Part shown: one piece after another, positions 27,431 through 43,058 of the stretch
Numbering within the stretch: the stretch's first letter is position 1
Layout of the letters: each line of letters begins with the position of its first letter
Assembly: GCF_015354575.1 (NCBI RefSeq)
Contig: NZ_JACAFQ010000005.1
Coordinates: 91,437-155,436, forward strand
Length of the DNA stretch: 64,000 bases
DNA from: Pseudomonas sp. UFMG81
GTDB taxonomy: Bacteria > Pseudomonadota > Gammaproteobacteria > Pseudomonadales > Pseudomonadaceae
Direction of reading: 5' to 3'
The notes under the pieces: model-generated
Databases searched by the model: none
What the model was told of the DNA's origin: nothing
What the model saw: only the letters and a program-made list of their open reading frames with translations
Program-made: the position numbers and the translations under genes

Positions 27431-27461
27431 AAAAAAGGCCAACCCTAGGGTTGGCCTTTTC
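27431..27461 (-). terminator. intrinsic terminator of dnaA-dnaN-recF-gyrB
   Basis: Arms AAGGCCAACCC and GGGTTGGCCTT meet at CTAGGG. Read leftward, the stem is followed by a run of six T. It lies 25 bases past the gyrB stop. Confidence 0.92.
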
Positions 27462-27485
27462 AGCTTTCGATACAGCGTGGCTGGA

Positions 27486-31014
<3,529 letters not shown>

Positions 31015-31028
31015 GTGCCTACTACGGT

Positions 31029-32132
31029 TTACAGACGCATCGGCATGACAACGTAGGCAGAGTCGTCATTGCCAGCTTCCTGCAGCAGGGCACTGCTGTT
31101 GGAATCCGACAGGATCAGGCGAACCTGTTCGGTGGTCATGACACCCAGCACGTCCAGCAGGTAGCTGACGTTGAAGCCAATCTCCAACGAGCTGCCGTTG
31201 TAGTCGACGCTGATTTCTTCTTCCGCCTCTTCCTGTTCCGGGTTGTTGGCCTGGATCTTCAACTGGCCGGCGGCCAATTGCAGGCGAATACCACGGTACT
31301 TCTCGTTGGACAGAATCGCGGTACGGCTGAAGGCTTCGCGCAGGGCCTGGCGGTCGCCGATCACCAACTTGTCGCCGCCTTTGGGCAGCACGCGCTCGTA
31401 GTCCGGGAACTTGCCATCCACCAGCTTGGAGGTGAAGGTGAATTCACCAGTGGTTGCGCGGATGTGGTGTTGACCCAGAACGATACTGACCATGCCTTCC
31501 GGGTCGGTGAGCAGGCGCGCCAGCTCGAGGATACCTTTGCGCGGCACGATGACCTGGTGGCGATCAGCCTGGCCGATCGGCGCCTGCATGGCACACAGGG
31601 CCAGGCGGTGACCGTCGGTGGCGACAGCGCGCAGGGTGTCGGTGGATACTTCCAGCAGCATGCCGTTGAGGTAATAACGCACGTCCTGCTGGGCCATGGC
31701 GAAGCTGGTGCGCTCGATCAGGCGGCGCAGTTTGCTCTGCTCCAGGTTGCAGGTCAGCGAACCCGGGCCTTCTTCCACGGTGGGGAAGTCGTTGGCCGGC
31801 AGTGTGGACAGGGTGAAGCGGCTACGGCCGGCCTTGACCAGCAGCTTTTGCTCGTCGACCTTGATGTCGATCAGCACGTCGCTGGGCAGGCTCTTGCAGA
31901 TGTCCATCAGCTTGCGCGCCGGGACGGTGATCTCGCCCGGTTCGGCCGGCTCTTCCAGCTGAACGCGGCCAACCAGTTCGACTTCCAGGTCGGTACCGGT
32001 CAACGACAGTTGCTGGCCTTGCACAACCAGCAATACGTTGGACAGGACCGGCAAGGTCTGGCGGCGCTCGACGACGCCTGCGACCAGTTGCAGGGGTTTC
32101 AACAGGGCTTCGCGTTGAATGGTGAAATGCAT
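31029..32132 (-). CDS. dnaN: DNA polymerase III beta (sliding clamp)
   Basis: 367 residues, the standard length for the three-domain ring monomer. [32 protein letters not shown] is the family N-terminus and AYVVMPMRL the conserved C-terminus near the clamp pocket. It lies 40 bases after dnaA and 14 before recF in the leftward operon. Confidence 0.98.
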   Translation of the reverse strand: MHFTIQREALLKPLQLVAGVVERRQTLPVLSNVLLVVQGQQLSLTGTDLEVELVGRVQLEEPAEPGEITVPARKLMDICKSLPSDVLIDIKVDEQKLLVKAGRSRFTLSTLPANDFPTVEEGPGSLTCNLEQSKLRRLIERTSFAMAQQDVRYYLNGMLLEVSTDTLRAVATDGHRLALCAMQAPIGQADRHQVIVPRKGILELARLLTDPEGMVSIVLGQHHIRATTGEFTFTSKLVDGKFPDYERVLPKGGDKLVIGDRQALREAFSRTAILSNEKYRGIRLQLAAGQLKIQANNPEQEEAEEEISVDYNGSSLEIGFNVSYLLDVLGVMTTEQVRLILSDSNSSALLQEAGNDDSAYVVMPMRL

Positions 32133-32172
32133 GGTCTAGTCCCTTGCCTTCAATTAGCTGCGCAGACGGCCA

Positions 32173-33705
32173 TCAGGTCGTCAGCGTGCGCAGCAGGTTC
32201 TTGTAGTCCTCGCGGATGTCCGCGTCGGATTCCTTCAATTCGTTGATCTTGCGGCAGGCGTGCAGCACGGTGGTGTGGTCGCGGCCGCCAAACATGTCGC
32301 CGATCTCCGGCAAGCTGTGGTTGGTCAGCTCTTTCGACAGCGCCATGGCCACCTGGCGCGGGCGCGCGACGGAACGCGAGCGGCGCTTGGACAACAGATC
32401 GGAGATTTTGATCTTGTAGTACTCGGCCACGGTGCGCTGGATGTTATCCACACTGACCAGCTTGTCCTGCAACGCCAACAGATCCTTGAGCGATTCGCGG
32501 ATCAGTTCGATGGTGATGTCGCGGCCCATGAAGTGCGAGTGAGCGATCACCCGCTTCAGGGCACCTTCGAGTTCACGCACGTTGGAGCGAATACGCTGGG
32601 CGATGAAGAACGCCGCATCGTGCGGCAGCTCGACCTTGGCCTGGTCGGCCTTCTTCATCAGGATCGCCACGCGGGTTTCCAGCTCCGGTGGCTCGACGGC
32701 GACCGTGAGGCCCCAGCCAAAGCGCGACTTAAGGCGCTCCTCCAGCCCTTCGATCTCTTTCGGGTAGCGGTCACTGGTGAGAATCACCTGCTGACCACCC
32801 TCGAGCAGGGCGTTGAAGGTGTGGAAAAACTCTTCCTGCGAACGCTCCTTGCGGGCGAAGAACTGAATGTCGTCGATCAGCAGTGCATCGACCGAGCGAT
32901 AGAAGCGCTTGAACTCGTTGATCGCGTTCAGCTGCAACGCCTTGACCATGTCGGCGACAAAACGCTCGGAATGCAGGTACACAACCTTGGCATTCGGGTT
33001 CTTCTTGAGCAGGTGGTTACCCACAGCGTGCATCAAGTGGGTCTTACCCAGGCCAACACCGCCATAAAGGAAGAGTGGGTTGTAGCCATGCTTGGGGTTG
33101 TCGGCCACCTGCCAGGCCGCAGCGCGGGCCAGCTGGTTGGACTTACCTTCGACGAACGTTTCGAACGTGAACGTACGGTTGAGGTAGCTGGTGTGCTTGA
33201 GCGCACCTTCTACCTGGACGGTGCGTTGTTCGGTACGGCCGCTGCTGGCGGGTGCAGGGCTGGCCTCGGCCATGCTGTCGAAACTGTCACGGGACGAGGG
33301 TTCTTCGACCTCGCTCGCGTTCGGCTCGATAACAGGCGCGGCAACCGGCTCGCTGGGCAGGACGATCTGTGCAACCTGCTGGGGGCTGGCCTGTTGCGCC
33401 ATGCTCGCGGCGACAGCAGCGCTGACCGGCGCATTGGGTGCGGCACGTGGCGCTGAACTGCGACGGCTGCCGATCAGCAGGGAGAGCGCAGGAGCCATGC
33501 CGTTGCCTTGTTCACCCAACAGCTCCAGCAGGCGGCCCAGGTACTTTTCATTGACCCAATCGAGCACGAAGCGGTTGGGCGCATAGACGCGCAACTCGTC
33601 GCCTTCGGCTTCGACCTGTAGCGGACGGATCCAGGTGTTGAATTGCTGGGCAGGCAGTTCATCGCGCAGAAGCTCCACGCACTGCTGCCAAAGTTCCACT
33701 GACAC
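32173..33705 (-). CDS. dnaA: chromosomal replication initiator DnaA
   Basis: 510 residues from GTG at 33705 ([13 protein letters not shown]), with AGGGG 7 bases upstream; the longer frame runs into oriC. Domain I is 1-85, with WIRPLQ. A variable Ala/Pro/Ser-rich linker is domain II. Domain III has Walker [19 protein letters not shown] and sensor [12 protein letters not shown]. Domain IV has the DnaA signature [12 protein letters not shown]. It carries one TTATCCACA box in its own coding sequence (32454). Leads dnaA-dnaN-recF-gyrB. Confidence 0.98.
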   Translation of the reverse strand: MSVELWQQCVELLRDELPAQQFNTWIRPLQVEAEGDELRVYAPNRFVLDWVNEKYLGRLLELLGEQGNGMAPALSLLIGSRRSSAPRAAPNAPVSAAVAASMAQQASPQQVAQIVLPSEPVAAPVIEPNASEVEEPSSRDSFDSMAEASPAPASSGRTEQRTVQVEGALKHTSYLNRTFTFETFVEGKSNQLARAAAWQVADNPKHGYNPLFLYGGVGLGKTHLMHAVGNHLLKKNPNAKVVYLHSERFVADMVKALQLNAINEFKRFYRSVDALLIDDIQFFARKERSQEEFFHTFNALLEGGQQVILTSDRYPKEIEGLEERLKSRFGWGLTVAVEPPELETRVAILMKKADQAKVELPHDAAFFIAQRIRSNVRELEGALKRVIAHSHFMGRDITIELIRESLKDLLALQDKLVSVDNIQRTVAEYYKIKISDLLSKRRSRSVARPRQVAMALSKELTNHSLPEIGDMFGGRDHTTVLHACRKINELKESDADIREDYKNLLRTLTT

Positions 33706-33719
33706 GGATATCCCCTGAG

Positions 33720-34130
33720 TTGAAAGCCGGATGAGGCAAAAACAAACCGCCATTGTACCGGGCGGGCGACCAGTTATCCACATAAGAGGGCGTGCACAAC
33801 CCTGTCGATCACGCCAAAAAACGACCAAAACACCTTCCGACCACTGCGAATAAGCCCTGTGGATAAATGCATATGAGGGCTATGCACAACCCTGGGTTCT
33901 GAGCTGTGGATAAATCAGCTGTGGATAACAGGCCTTTTCGTTCACAGCTTGTCCGCAGCCCCAGCACAGAGAGAACACCCGTTACCGACAAGGTTATGAA
34001 TCTCTGTACACGACGATTTTATTGACCTTGAGGTGGTTATCCACAGAAGGTTATCCACTTAAGATCTATAAGTTCTTCAGAAAAGCTTTTTATATCCCTC
34101 TTTCTTTTTTTCATGTTGAGCTTCCGTTGG
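33720..34130. other. replication origin oriC
   Basis: 584 bases without a gene lie between dnaA and rpmH. They hold exact DnaA boxes: TTATCCACA at 33774 and 34037, and the inverse TGTGGATAA at 33858, 33905 and 33920, plus a one-mismatch box at 34051. To the right, at about 34060-34120, is an AT- and pyrimidine-rich stretch (AAAGCTTTTTATA, then TCTTTCTTTTTTTC), the likely unwinding element. The word GTTATGAATC at 33993 precedes the right box by 44 bases, as in the second origin-like region near 38.5 kb. Confidence 0.93.
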
Positions 34131-34199
34131 TGATCCTCTCAAGCCCTGCATGACCTCGGCCTGGAAAATCGCCATCCATAAGGAAAGGTTGGTTGGAAA

Positions 34200-34228
34200 T
34201 TGACCTATTGCCTTGCTTTCTCTAGAAT
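34200..34228 (+). promoter_or_regulatory. rpmH promoter
   Basis: TTGACC, a 17-base spacer and TAGAAT, about 60 bases before the rpmH start. A good sigma-70 match; it faces away from oriC. Confidence 0.7.
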
Positions 34229-34289
34229 CGCCGGTCTCTTAAAAAGGGGGCCATCCCGGCCCGTCGTCGACAAACCCAGGTAACACGCC

Positions 34290-34424
34290 ATGAAACGTAC
34301 TTTCCAACCGAGCACCATCAAGCGCGCCCGCACCCACGGTTTCCGTGCCCGTATGGCCACCAAGAACGGCCGTGCTGTTCTGTCGCGTCGTCGCGCCAAA
34401 GGCCGTAAGCGTCTGGCCATTTGA
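34290..34424 (+). CDS. rpmH: 50S ribosomal protein L34
   Basis: 44 residues beginning [20 protein letters not shown] and ending KGRKRLAI; a small, very basic protein of the large subunit. The length and sequence are those of bacterial L34. First gene of the rightward rpmH-rnpA-yidD-yidC operon; rnpA begins 13 bases after the stop. Confidence 0.98.
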   Translation: MKRTFQPSTIKRARTHGFRARMATKNGRAVLSRRRAKGRKRLAI

Positions 34425-34437
34425 TTTTCCGGCACAG

Positions 34438-34842
34438 GTGGTGAGTCAGGACTTCAGTCGGGAAAAGCGACTGCTTACACCCCGGCATTTCAAAGCGGTC
34501 TTCGACTCCCCAACCGGCAAGGTTCCAGGGAAAAACCTGCTTATCCTTGCCCGCGAGAACGGCCTCGATCATCCACGCCTCGGCCTGGTGATCGGCAAGA
34601 AGAGCGTCAAGCTCGCCGTTCAGCGCAATCGCCTGAAACGCCTGATGCGCGATTCGTTCCGCCTGAACCAGCAGTTGTTGGCGGGTTTGGATATCGTGAT
34701 CGTCGCGCGCAAGGGGTTGGGCGAAGTAGAAAACCCAGAATTGCACCAACATTTTGGCAAGCTCTGGAAGCGACTGGCTCGCAGTCGGCCCTCTCCAGCG
34801 GTCAATGCCGATCCCGCAGGGGTAGACAGTCACGATGCGTAA
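34438..34842 (+). CDS. rnpA: ribonuclease P protein component
   Basis: 134 residues from GTG at 34438 ([13 protein letters not shown]); a second GTG follows immediately. Basic cofactor of the RNase P ribozyme, which trims tRNA 5' ends. The RNR signature is [22 protein letters not shown]. The longer in-frame extension overlaps rpmH and is rejected. Its end overlaps yidD by 8 bases. Confidence 0.95.
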   Translation: MVSQDFSREKRLLTPRHFKAVFDSPTGKVPGKNLLILARENGLDHPRLGLVIGKKSVKLAVQRNRLKRLMRDSFRLNQQLLAGLDIVIVARKGLGEVENPELHQHFGKLWKRLARSRPSPAVNADPAGVDSHDA

Positions 34843-35080
34843 ACTGGCCCTCGTTCCGATCCAGTTCTACCGTTACGCCATCAGTCCCCTGATGGCCAGT
34901 CACTGTCGTTTCTATCCCAGCTGTTCCTGTTACGCATACGAAGCCATCGAAAACCATGGCCTCTTGCGTGGTGGGTGGCTGGCCGTTCGTCGCCTGGGGC
35001 GTTGTCATCCGTGGAACGACGGCGGTTTCGATCCCGTTCCTCCCGCTCCTTCCTCCCGAACTTCTTCGATAGCCGAGTAA
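34835..35080 (+). CDS. yidD: membrane-insertion efficiency factor YidD
   Basis: 81 residues. A small amphipathic membrane-associated protein that aids YidC-dependent insertion. [20 protein letters not shown] carries the family cysteines and [17 protein letters not shown] is the conserved C-terminal block. It overlaps rnpA by 8 bases and ends 2 bases before yidC. Confidence 0.95.
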   Translation: MRKLALVPIQFYRYAISPLMASHCRFYPSCSCYAYEAIENHGLLRGGWLAVRRLGRCHPWNDGGFDPVPPAPSSRTSSIAE

Positions 35081-35082
35081 TC

Positions 35083-36768
35083 ATGGATATTAAACGCACG
35101 ATCCTGATCGTCGCCCTGGCAATCGTGTCCTACGTCATGGTCCTCAAGTGGAACCAGGACTACGGCCAGGCTGCCCTGCCGACTCAGAATACTGCTGCCA
35201 GCACTGCCAACGCGTCCCTGCCGGACAGCGTGCCCGCCAGCACCAACGGCGCGAACGCCGATTTGCCGAGCGTCAATGCGCAAGCCGGTACCACCGCATT
35301 GGCGCCAGCGCCGGCGGCGGTCAGCAAGGATCTGATCCGGATCAAGACCGACGTCCTGAACCTGGCTATCGACCCGGTGGGTGGCGACATCGTCCAGCTC
35401 ACCCTGCCACAGTACCCACGCCGCCAGGATCACCCTGAGATCCCGTTCCAGCTGTTCGACAACGGTGGTGAACGTGTCTACCTGGCACAAAGCGGCCTGA
35501 TCGGCGCCGATGGCCCGGACCGCGCCAGCGGTCGCCCGCTGTATGCCACCGAACAGAAGAACTACCAGCTGGCCGACGGCCAGGAGCAACTGGTGGTCGA
35601 CCTGAAGTTCAGCGAAAACGGCGTCAACTACATCAAGCGCTTCAGCTTCAAACGCGGCGAGTACGACCTGACCGTCAGCTACCTGATCGACAACCAGAGC
35701 GCCACCGCCTGGAGCGGCAACATGTTTGCCCAGCTCAAGCGTGACGCCAGCTCCGATCCATCGTCGAGCACCGCCACCGGCACCGCCACTTACCTGGGCG
35801 CCGCCCTGTGGACAGCTTCCGAGCCGTACAAGAAAGTGTCGATGAAGGACATGGACAAAGGCGGTTTGCAAGAAAATGTGTCCGGTGGCTGGGTTGCCTG
35901 GCTGCAACACTACTTCGTGACTGCGTGGATCCCTGCCAAGGGTGACAACAACGCCGTCCAGACCCGCAAGGACAGCCAGGGCAACTACATCATCGGCTAC
36001 ACCGGCCCGGCGATCAGCGTGCCAGCCGGTGGCAAGGTCGAAACCAGTGCCATGCTGTATGCTGGCCCGAAGATCCAGTCCAAGCTCAAGGAATTGTCCC
36101 CAGGCCTGGAACTGACCGTCGACTACGGCTTCCTGTGGTTCATCGCCCAGCCGATCTTCTGGCTGCTGCAACATATCCACAGCCTGCTGGGTAACTGGGG
36201 CTGGTCGATCATCGTCCTGACCATGCTGATCAAGGGCCTGTTCTTCCCGCTCTCGGCTGCCAGCTACCGCTCGATGGCGCGCATGCGTGCCGTGGCGCCG
36301 AAGCTCGCCCAGCTCAAGGAACGCTTCGGCGACGATCGCCAGAAGATGTCCCAGGCGATGATGGAGCTGTACAAGAAAGAGAAGATCAACCCGCTGGGCG
36401 GCTGCCTGCCGATCCTGGTGCAGATGCCGGTGTTCCTGGCCCTGTACTGGGTACTGCTGGAAAGCGTCGAAATGCGCCAGGCCCCATGGCTGCTGTGGAT
36501 TACCGACCTGTCGATCAAGGATCCGTTCTTCATCCTGCCGATCATCATGGGCGCCACCATGTTCATCCAGCAGCGCCTGAACCCGACGCCGCCGGATCCG
36601 ATGCAGGCGAAGGTCATGAAAATGATGCCGATCATCTTCACCTTCTTCTTCCTGTGGTTCCCGGCCGGCCTGGTGCTGTACTGGGTTGTGAACAACTGCC
36701 TGTCGATCAGCCAGCAGTGGTACATCACCCGCCGTATCGAAGCTGCGGCCAAGAACGCAGCGGCTTGA
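35083..36768 (+). CDS. yidC: membrane protein insertase YidC
   Basis: 561 residues from ATG at 35083 (MDIKRTILIVALAIVSYVMVL). It starts with one transmembrane helix, then a large periplasmic domain (about 40-340) with an Ala/Thr/Asn-rich low-complexity start, then five helices of the conserved insertase core (about 355-545). The conserved core cytoplasmic hairpin includes MRAVAPKLAQLKERFGDDR. Works with YidD. An intrinsic terminator follows at 36794. Confidence 0.96.
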   Translation: MDIKRTILIVALAIVSYVMVLKWNQDYGQAALPTQNTAASTANASLPDSVPASTNGANADLPSVNAQAGTTALAPAPAAVSKDLIRIKTDVLNLAIDPVGGDIVQLTLPQYPRRQDHPEIPFQLFDNGGERVYLAQSGLIGADGPDRASGRPLYATEQKNYQLADGQEQLVVDLKFSENGVNYIKRFSFKRGEYDLTVSYLIDNQSATAWSGNMFAQLKRDASSDPSSSTATGTATYLGAALWTASEPYKKVSMKDMDKGGLQENVSGGWVAWLQHYFVTAWIPAKGDNNAVQTRKDSQGNYIIGYTGPAISVPAGGKVETSAMLYAGPKIQSKLKELSPGLELTVDYGFLWFIAQPIFWLLQHIHSLLGNWGWSIIVLTMLIKGLFFPLSAASYRSMARMRAVAPKLAQLKERFGDDRQKMSQAMMELYKKEKINPLGGCLPILVQMPVFLALYWVLLESVEMRQAPWLLWITDLSIKDPFFILPIIMGATMFIQQRLNPTPPDPMQAKVMKMMPIIFTFFFLWFPAGLVLYWVVNNCLSISQQWYITRRIEAAAKNAAA

Positions 36769-36793
36769 CGGGCAACTTGATTTGCCTGTGAAT

Positions 36794-36820
36794 AAAAACG
36801 CCCCCTAGTGGGGCGTTTTT
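36794..36820 (+). terminator. intrinsic terminator after yidC
   Basis: ACGCCCC and GGGGCGT arms around CTAGT, flanked by an A-run and T5. It lies 26 bases after yidC and 36 before mnmE. Confidence 0.9.
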
Positions 36821-36855
36821 GCTATCTGACGATTTCGTTGTAGAGGCTTTCGAGC

Positions 36856-38226
36856 ATGAACACTGTGCGTGAAACCATTGCTGCCATTGCCACGGCCCAG
36901 GGCCGCGGTGGCGTAGGCATTGTCCGCCTGTCGGGGCCGCTGGCCAGCCAGGCCGGGCACGTCATCACTGGCCGGGCGCTGACCCCGCGACACGCTCATT
37001 ACGGCCCGTTCCGCGATGCCGATGGCCTGGTCCTGGACGAAGGCATCGCGCTGTTCTTCCCGGGGCCCAATTCGTTCACCGGGGAAGATGTGCTGGAGCT
37101 GCAGGGCCATGGTGGCCCGGTGGTGATGGACATGCTGCTGCAGCGTTGCCTGCAACTGGGCTGCCGGTTGGCGCGCCCAGGTGAGTTCAGCGAGCGCGCC
37201 TTCCTCAACGACAAGCTCGACCTGGCCCAGGCCGAAGCCATCGCCGACCTGATCGAGGCCAGTTCGACCCAAGCGGCACGCAATGCCCTGCGCTCGCTGC
37301 AAGGGGCGTTCTCCAAGCGTGTGCATGGTTTGACCGAGGCGCTGATCGCCTTACGGATCTACGTCGAAGCCGCCATCGACTTCCCTGAGGAGGAGATTGA
37401 TTTCCTTGCCGATGGCAACGTGCTGAGGATGCTCGACGAGGTGCGCAACGAGTTGTCCACAGTGCAGCGCGAAGCCGGGCAAGGTGCCTTGCTGCGCGAC
37501 GGCATGACCGTGGTCATCGCTGGCCGCCCCAACGCCGGCAAATCCAGCCTGCTCAACCAGCTGGCTGGCCGTGAAGCGGCGATTGTCACGGATATCGCCG
37601 GCACCACCCGGGACATCCTGCGTGAACATATCCACATCGATGGCATGCCACTGCATGTGGTCGACACTGCGGGCTTGCGCGATACCGACGACCATGTGGA
37701 AAAGATTGGTGTTGAACGGGCCTTGAAGGCGATCGGCGAGGCCGATCGGGTGCTGCTGGTGGTCGACTCCACCGCGCCGGAAGCCAGCGATCCGTTCGCC
37801 CTGTGGCCGGAGTTCCTCGATCAGCGCCCGGACGTATCCAAGGTCACCCTGATTCGTAACAAGGCGGATTTGAGCGGTGAAGTGGTCGGTATGGAGCACA
37901 GCGACGATGGCCACGTGACCATCACCCTCAGCGCCCGGGACAGCGACATGGGCCTGGACCTGCTGCGCGATCACCTCAAGGCCTGCATGGGTTATGAACA
38001 GACCGCCGAAAGCAGTTTCAGTGCCCGTCGTCGGCACCTGGAGGCCCTGCGCCAGGCCAGTACGCACCTGGAACACGGTCGCGCCCAGCTGACGCTTGCT
38101 GGTGCCGGTGAGTTGTTGGCCGAAGACCTGCGCCAGGCCCAGCAAGCATTAGGGGAGATTACCGGCGCGTTCAGCTCGGATGACCTGCTGGGGCGGATCT
38201 TCTCGAGCTTCTGCATCGGTAAGTAA
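36856..38226 (+). CDS. mnmE: tRNA modification GTPase MnmE (TrmE)
   Basis: 456 residues. With MnmG it installs the cmnm5 group on U34 of certain tRNAs. An N-terminal tetrahydrofolate-binding domain (about 1-118) and a helical domain surround a Ras-like G domain with [24 protein letters not shown] and RNKADLS. The C-terminal FCIGK supplies the essential Cys. Starts after the yidC terminator; its partner mnmG lies 552 bases downstream, across the second origin-like region. Confidence 0.97.
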   Translation: MNTVRETIAAIATAQGRGGVGIVRLSGPLASQAGHVITGRALTPRHAHYGPFRDADGLVLDEGIALFFPGPNSFTGEDVLELQGHGGPVVMDMLLQRCLQLGCRLARPGEFSERAFLNDKLDLAQAEAIADLIEASSTQAARNALRSLQGAFSKRVHGLTEALIALRIYVEAAIDFPEEEIDFLADGNVLRMLDEVRNELSTVQREAGQGALLRDGMTVVIAGRPNAGKSSLLNQLAGREAAIVTDIAGTTRDILREHIHIDGMPLHVVDTAGLRDTDDHVEKIGVERALKAIGEADRVLLVVDSTAPEASDPFALWPEFLDQRPDVSKVTLIRNKADLSGEVVGMEHSDDGHVTITLSARDSDMGLDLLRDHLKACMGYEQTAESSFSARRRHLEALRQASTHLEHGRAQLTLAGAGELLAEDLRQAQQALGEITGAFSSDDLLGRIFSSFCIGK

Positions 38227-38249
38227 TCCACAGCCAGGCATCATCCAAG

Positions 38250-38278
38250 GCCGCTCCCTGCTGGAGCGGCTTTTTTTT
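38250..38278 (+). terminator. intrinsic terminator after mnmE
   Basis: GCCGCTCC and GGAGCGGC arms around CTGCT, followed by eight T, 24 bases past the mnmE stop. Confidence 0.92.
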
Positions 38279-38295
38279 GCCTGCAATTCGCACTT

Positions 38296-38341
38296 CTGTG
38301 GGAGCGGGCTTGCCCGCGATCACCGGTCAAGCAGGTGCCAT
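38296..38341. repeat. partial REP unit
   Basis: CTGTGGGAGCGGGCTTGCCC followed by GCGATCACCGGTCAAGCAGG; the inverted partner seen at 7336 is missing, so this is a half or decayed copy. Confidence 0.6.
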
Positions 38342-38394
38342 GCAGTGATGCGTTTCTCAGGACTGGGAGTTTAATCAACAGGTAAAAACCTGCG

Positions 38395-38680
38395 GGCAGG
38401 AGCCCTGTGGAAAACCAGGCTTTAGCTCCGTTGATAAGCCGCGTTTTTTTCTGAGGACAACCCCGCCTGTGGGTAAGCAGCAGTTTAATCCACAGGCTAA
38501 AGGGCGTTATCCAGAACCCTCAGGCCTACTCCAACACAGGGTTATGAATCGCTGTAGAACCCAGCACTATTGGGCTACAGGTAGTTATCCACATGTGGAT
38601 AGGCCCCTAAGAATAAACATAAAAACAAAGCTTTTATAAATTTTTCTCTTTTGTTTACTTTTGCCTGCCACTCATCCACA
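38395..38680. other. second origin-like region upstream of mnmG
   Basis: About 290 bases without a gene. There is an exact DnaA box at 38585 with an inverted partial box beside it (ATGTGGATAG), and several degenerate boxes upstream (CTGTGGAAA, TTAATCCACA, GTTATCCAGA). An AT-rich tract with AAAGCTTTT begins at 38627. GTTATGAATC at 38541 is 44 bases before the box, exactly as in oriC. The two 53-base segments share 38 identical positions by hand alignment. Whether it can start replication is not shown. Confidence 0.7.
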
Positions 38681-38778
38681 GCCTGGTCAAATTTTGCTCA
38701 GAAGGTTTCTTTGAAGCGAGGTAAGTCCCTATACTTGTCGGCTTACCTTCTCTATTCGCAAAAACAGGCACGAGGTGC

Positions 38779-40670
<1,892 letters not shown>

Positions 40671-40674
<4 letters not shown>

Positions 40675-41321
40675 GTTCCCCGGTCACCCCGCAACATGCC
40701 GAAGAGTTGTCCACAGGTGCGCGCCAGCTCGGTGTCGAGCTGAACGCGCAGCAGCACGAGTTGCTGCTGGGCTACCTGGCCCTGTTGATCAAATGGAACA
40801 AGGCCTACAACCTGACCGCCGTGCGCGACCCGGACGAAATGGTCTCGCGCCACCTGCTCGATAGTCTCAGCGTCATGCCGTTCATCCCCGCCGACACCCA
40901 ACGTTGGCTGGATGTCGGCAGCGGCGGCGGCATGCCCGGCATCCCGCTGGCGATCCTGCACCCGCACAAGCAGGTGACGGTGCTCGACAGCAATGGCAAG
41001 AAAACCCGCTTCCTGACGCAAGTGAAGATGGAACTGAAACTGGACAACCTCACGGTTATCCACAGCCGTGTCGAAGAGGTGCAGCCCGAGCAGCCGTTCT
41101 GCGGGATCATCTCCCGTGCGTTCAGCAGCATGGAGAATTTCACCAACTGGACCCGCCACCTGGGTGACGCCCGCACGCAATGGCTTGCAATGAAGGGGCT
41201 GCATCCTGCCGATGAACTGGTAGCATTGCCCGCAGACTTCACAGTGGAAAGCGAGCAGGCCCTGACCGTTCCAGGTTGCCAGGGCCAGCGCCATCTGCTG
41301 ATACTGCGCCGCAAGGCATGA
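40671..41321 (+). CDS. rsmG: 16S rRNA m7G527 methyltransferase RsmG (GidB)
   Basis: 216 residues from TTG at 40671, whose TTGA overlaps the mnmG stop. Methylates N7 of G527 in 16S rRNA; loss gives low-level streptomycin resistance in other bacteria. [18 protein letters not shown] is the SAM loop, and [21 protein letters not shown] is the GidB signature. No better start is seen that keeps the N-terminal helix. Confidence 0.95.
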
Positions 41322-41339
41322 CTGGGAACACACGCAACA

Positions 41340-42131
41340 ATGGCTAAGGTATTCGCAATCGCGAACCAGAAAGGTGGTGTGGGCAAGACCACCACCTGCA
41401 TCAATCTCGCCGCATCGCTGGCCGCGACCAAGCGTCGTGTGCTGCTGATCGACCTCGATCCACAGGGCAACGCCACCATGGGCAGCGGTGTGGATAAACA
41501 CGAGCTCGAGCACTCGGTGTACGACCTGCTGATCGGGGAATGCGACCTGGCCCAGGCCATGCACTATTCCGAGCACGGCAACTTCCAGCTGCTACCGGCC
41601 AACCGCGACCTCACCGCGGCGGAAGTGGTGCTGCTGGAGATGCAGATGAAGGAGAGCCGCCTGCGCAACGCACTGGCGCCGATCCGCGAGAACTACGACT
41701 ACATCCTCATCGACTGCCCACCGTCGCTGTCGATGCTGACGCTCAACGCCCTGGTCGCCTCCGACGGCGTGATCATCCCCATGCAGTGCGAGTACTACGC
41801 ACTGGAAGGTTTGAGCGACCTTGTGGATAACATCAAGCGCATCGCCGCCCGGTTGAACCCTGAGTTGAAGATCGAAGGCTTGCTGCGGACCATGTACGAC
41901 CCGCGCCTGAGCCTGAACAACGATGTTTCGGCCCAGCTCAAGGAGCACTTCGGCGACCAGCTGTACGACACCGTGATCCCGCGCAACATCCGCCTGGCCG
42001 AGGCCCCCAGCTTCGGCATGCCGGCGTTGGCCTACGACAAGCAGTCCCGTGGCGCGCTGGCCTACCTGGCACTGGCCGGGGAACTGGTACGCCGTCAGCG
42101 TCGTCCATCACGCACTGCACAAACAACTTAA
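41340..42131 (+). CDS. parA: chromosome partition ATPase ParA (Soj)
   Basis: 263 residues. Deviant Walker ATPase that moves ParB-parS complexes. KGGVGKTTTCINLA (11-24) is the Walker A with the signature Lys. DYILIDCPPSLSML is the Walker B region. It is a short-form chromosomal ParA, with no N-terminal HTH. It lies 18 bases after rsmG and 9 before parB. Two TGTGGATAA words lie in frame (41489 and 41822), both encoding V-D-(K/N). Confidence 0.97.
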   Translation: MAKVFAIANQKGGVGKTTTCINLAASLAATKRRVLLIDLDPQGNATMGSGVDKHELEHSVYDLLIGECDLAQAMHYSEHGNFQLLPANRDLTAAEVVLLEMQMKESRLRNALAPIRENYDYILIDCPPSLSMLTLNALVASDGVIIPMQCEYYALEGLSDLVDNIKRIAARLNPELKIEGLLRTMYDPRLSLNNDVSAQLKEHFGDQLYDTVIPRNIRLAEAPSFGMPALAYDKQSRGALAYLALAGELVRRQRRPSRTAQTT

Positions 42132-42140
42132 GGAATCCGC

Positions 42141-43013
42141 ATGGCCATCAAGAAACGCGGTCTCGGACGTGGGTTGGATGCACTGCTCAGTGGTCCTTCC
42201 GTCAGCGCGCTCGAAGCGCAGGCTGTCAAGATCGACCAGAAGGAACTGCAACAGCTGCCGGTCGAGCTGATCCAGCGCGGCAAGTACCAGCCGCGGCGCG
42301 ACATGGATCCCGAGGCGCTGGAGGAACTGGCGCACTCGATCCGCACTCACGGTGTCATGCAGCCGATCGTGGTCCGCCCGATCGGCGACAACCGCTACGA
42401 GATCATTGCCGGTGAGCGCCGCTGGCGGGCCACGCAGCAGGCTGGTTTGGACACCGTCCCGGCCATGGTCCGCAAAGTGCCCGACGAAGCCGCCATCGCC
42501 ATGGCGTTGATCGAGAACATCCAGCGCGAAGACCTCAACCCGCTGGAAGAGGCGCTTGCGTTGCAGCGCCTGCAGCAGGAGTTCGAGCTCACCCAGCAGC
42601 AGGTGGCCGATGCCGTCGGCAAGTCGCGGGTGACCGTGGCCAACCTGTTGCGCCTGATCTCGTTGCCCGAGGCGATCAAGACCATGCTCGCCCACGGCGA
42701 TCTGGAGATGGGCCACGCCCGCGCGCTGCTCGGCCTCGAGGAGGCTCGCCAGGAAGAGGGGGCGCGTCATGTTGTCGCACGTGGCCTTACCGTGCGCCAA
42801 ACCGAAGCACTGGTGCGCCAGTGGCTCAGCGGCAAACCTGAGCCGGTAGAAGCGAGCAAACCTGATCCGGATATCGCGCGCCTCGAACAGCGTCTGGCAG
42901 AGCGCCTGGGCTCGGCGGTGCAAATTCGCCATGGCAACAAGGGCAAGGGCCAGCTGGTTATTCGTTACAACTCGCTTGACGAGTTGCAAGGCGTCCTTGC
43001 TCACATCCGCTGA
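42141..43013 (+). CDS. parB: chromosome partition protein ParB (Spo0J)
   Basis: 290 residues. A CTP-dependent clamp that loads at parS. The N-terminal ParB/Srx domain contains GERRWRATQQAG (CTP-binding box), and IENIQREDLNPLEEA precedes the HTH (LTQQQVADAVGKSRVTVANLLRLI). A C-terminal dimerisation domain ends the protein. It should bind the parS palindromes at 27396, 29948 and 30578, which lie 12-15 kb away across oriC. Confidence 0.97.
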   Translation: MAIKKRGLGRGLDALLSGPSVSALEAQAVKIDQKELQQLPVELIQRGKYQPRRDMDPEALEELAHSIRTHGVMQPIVVRPIGDNRYEIIAGERRWRATQQAGLDTVPAMVRKVPDEAAIAMALIENIQREDLNPLEEALALQRLQQEFELTQQQVADAVGKSRVTVANLLRLISLPEAIKTMLAHGDLEMGHARALLGLEEARQEEGARHVVARGLTVRQTEALVRQWLSGKPEPVEASKPDPDIARLEQRLAERLGSAVQIRHGNKGKGQLVIRYNSLDELQGVLAHIR

Positions 43014-43058
43014 AACAATTCCCGTTGTAGCGTGCAGTCGGAAATCACTACCCAAGAG

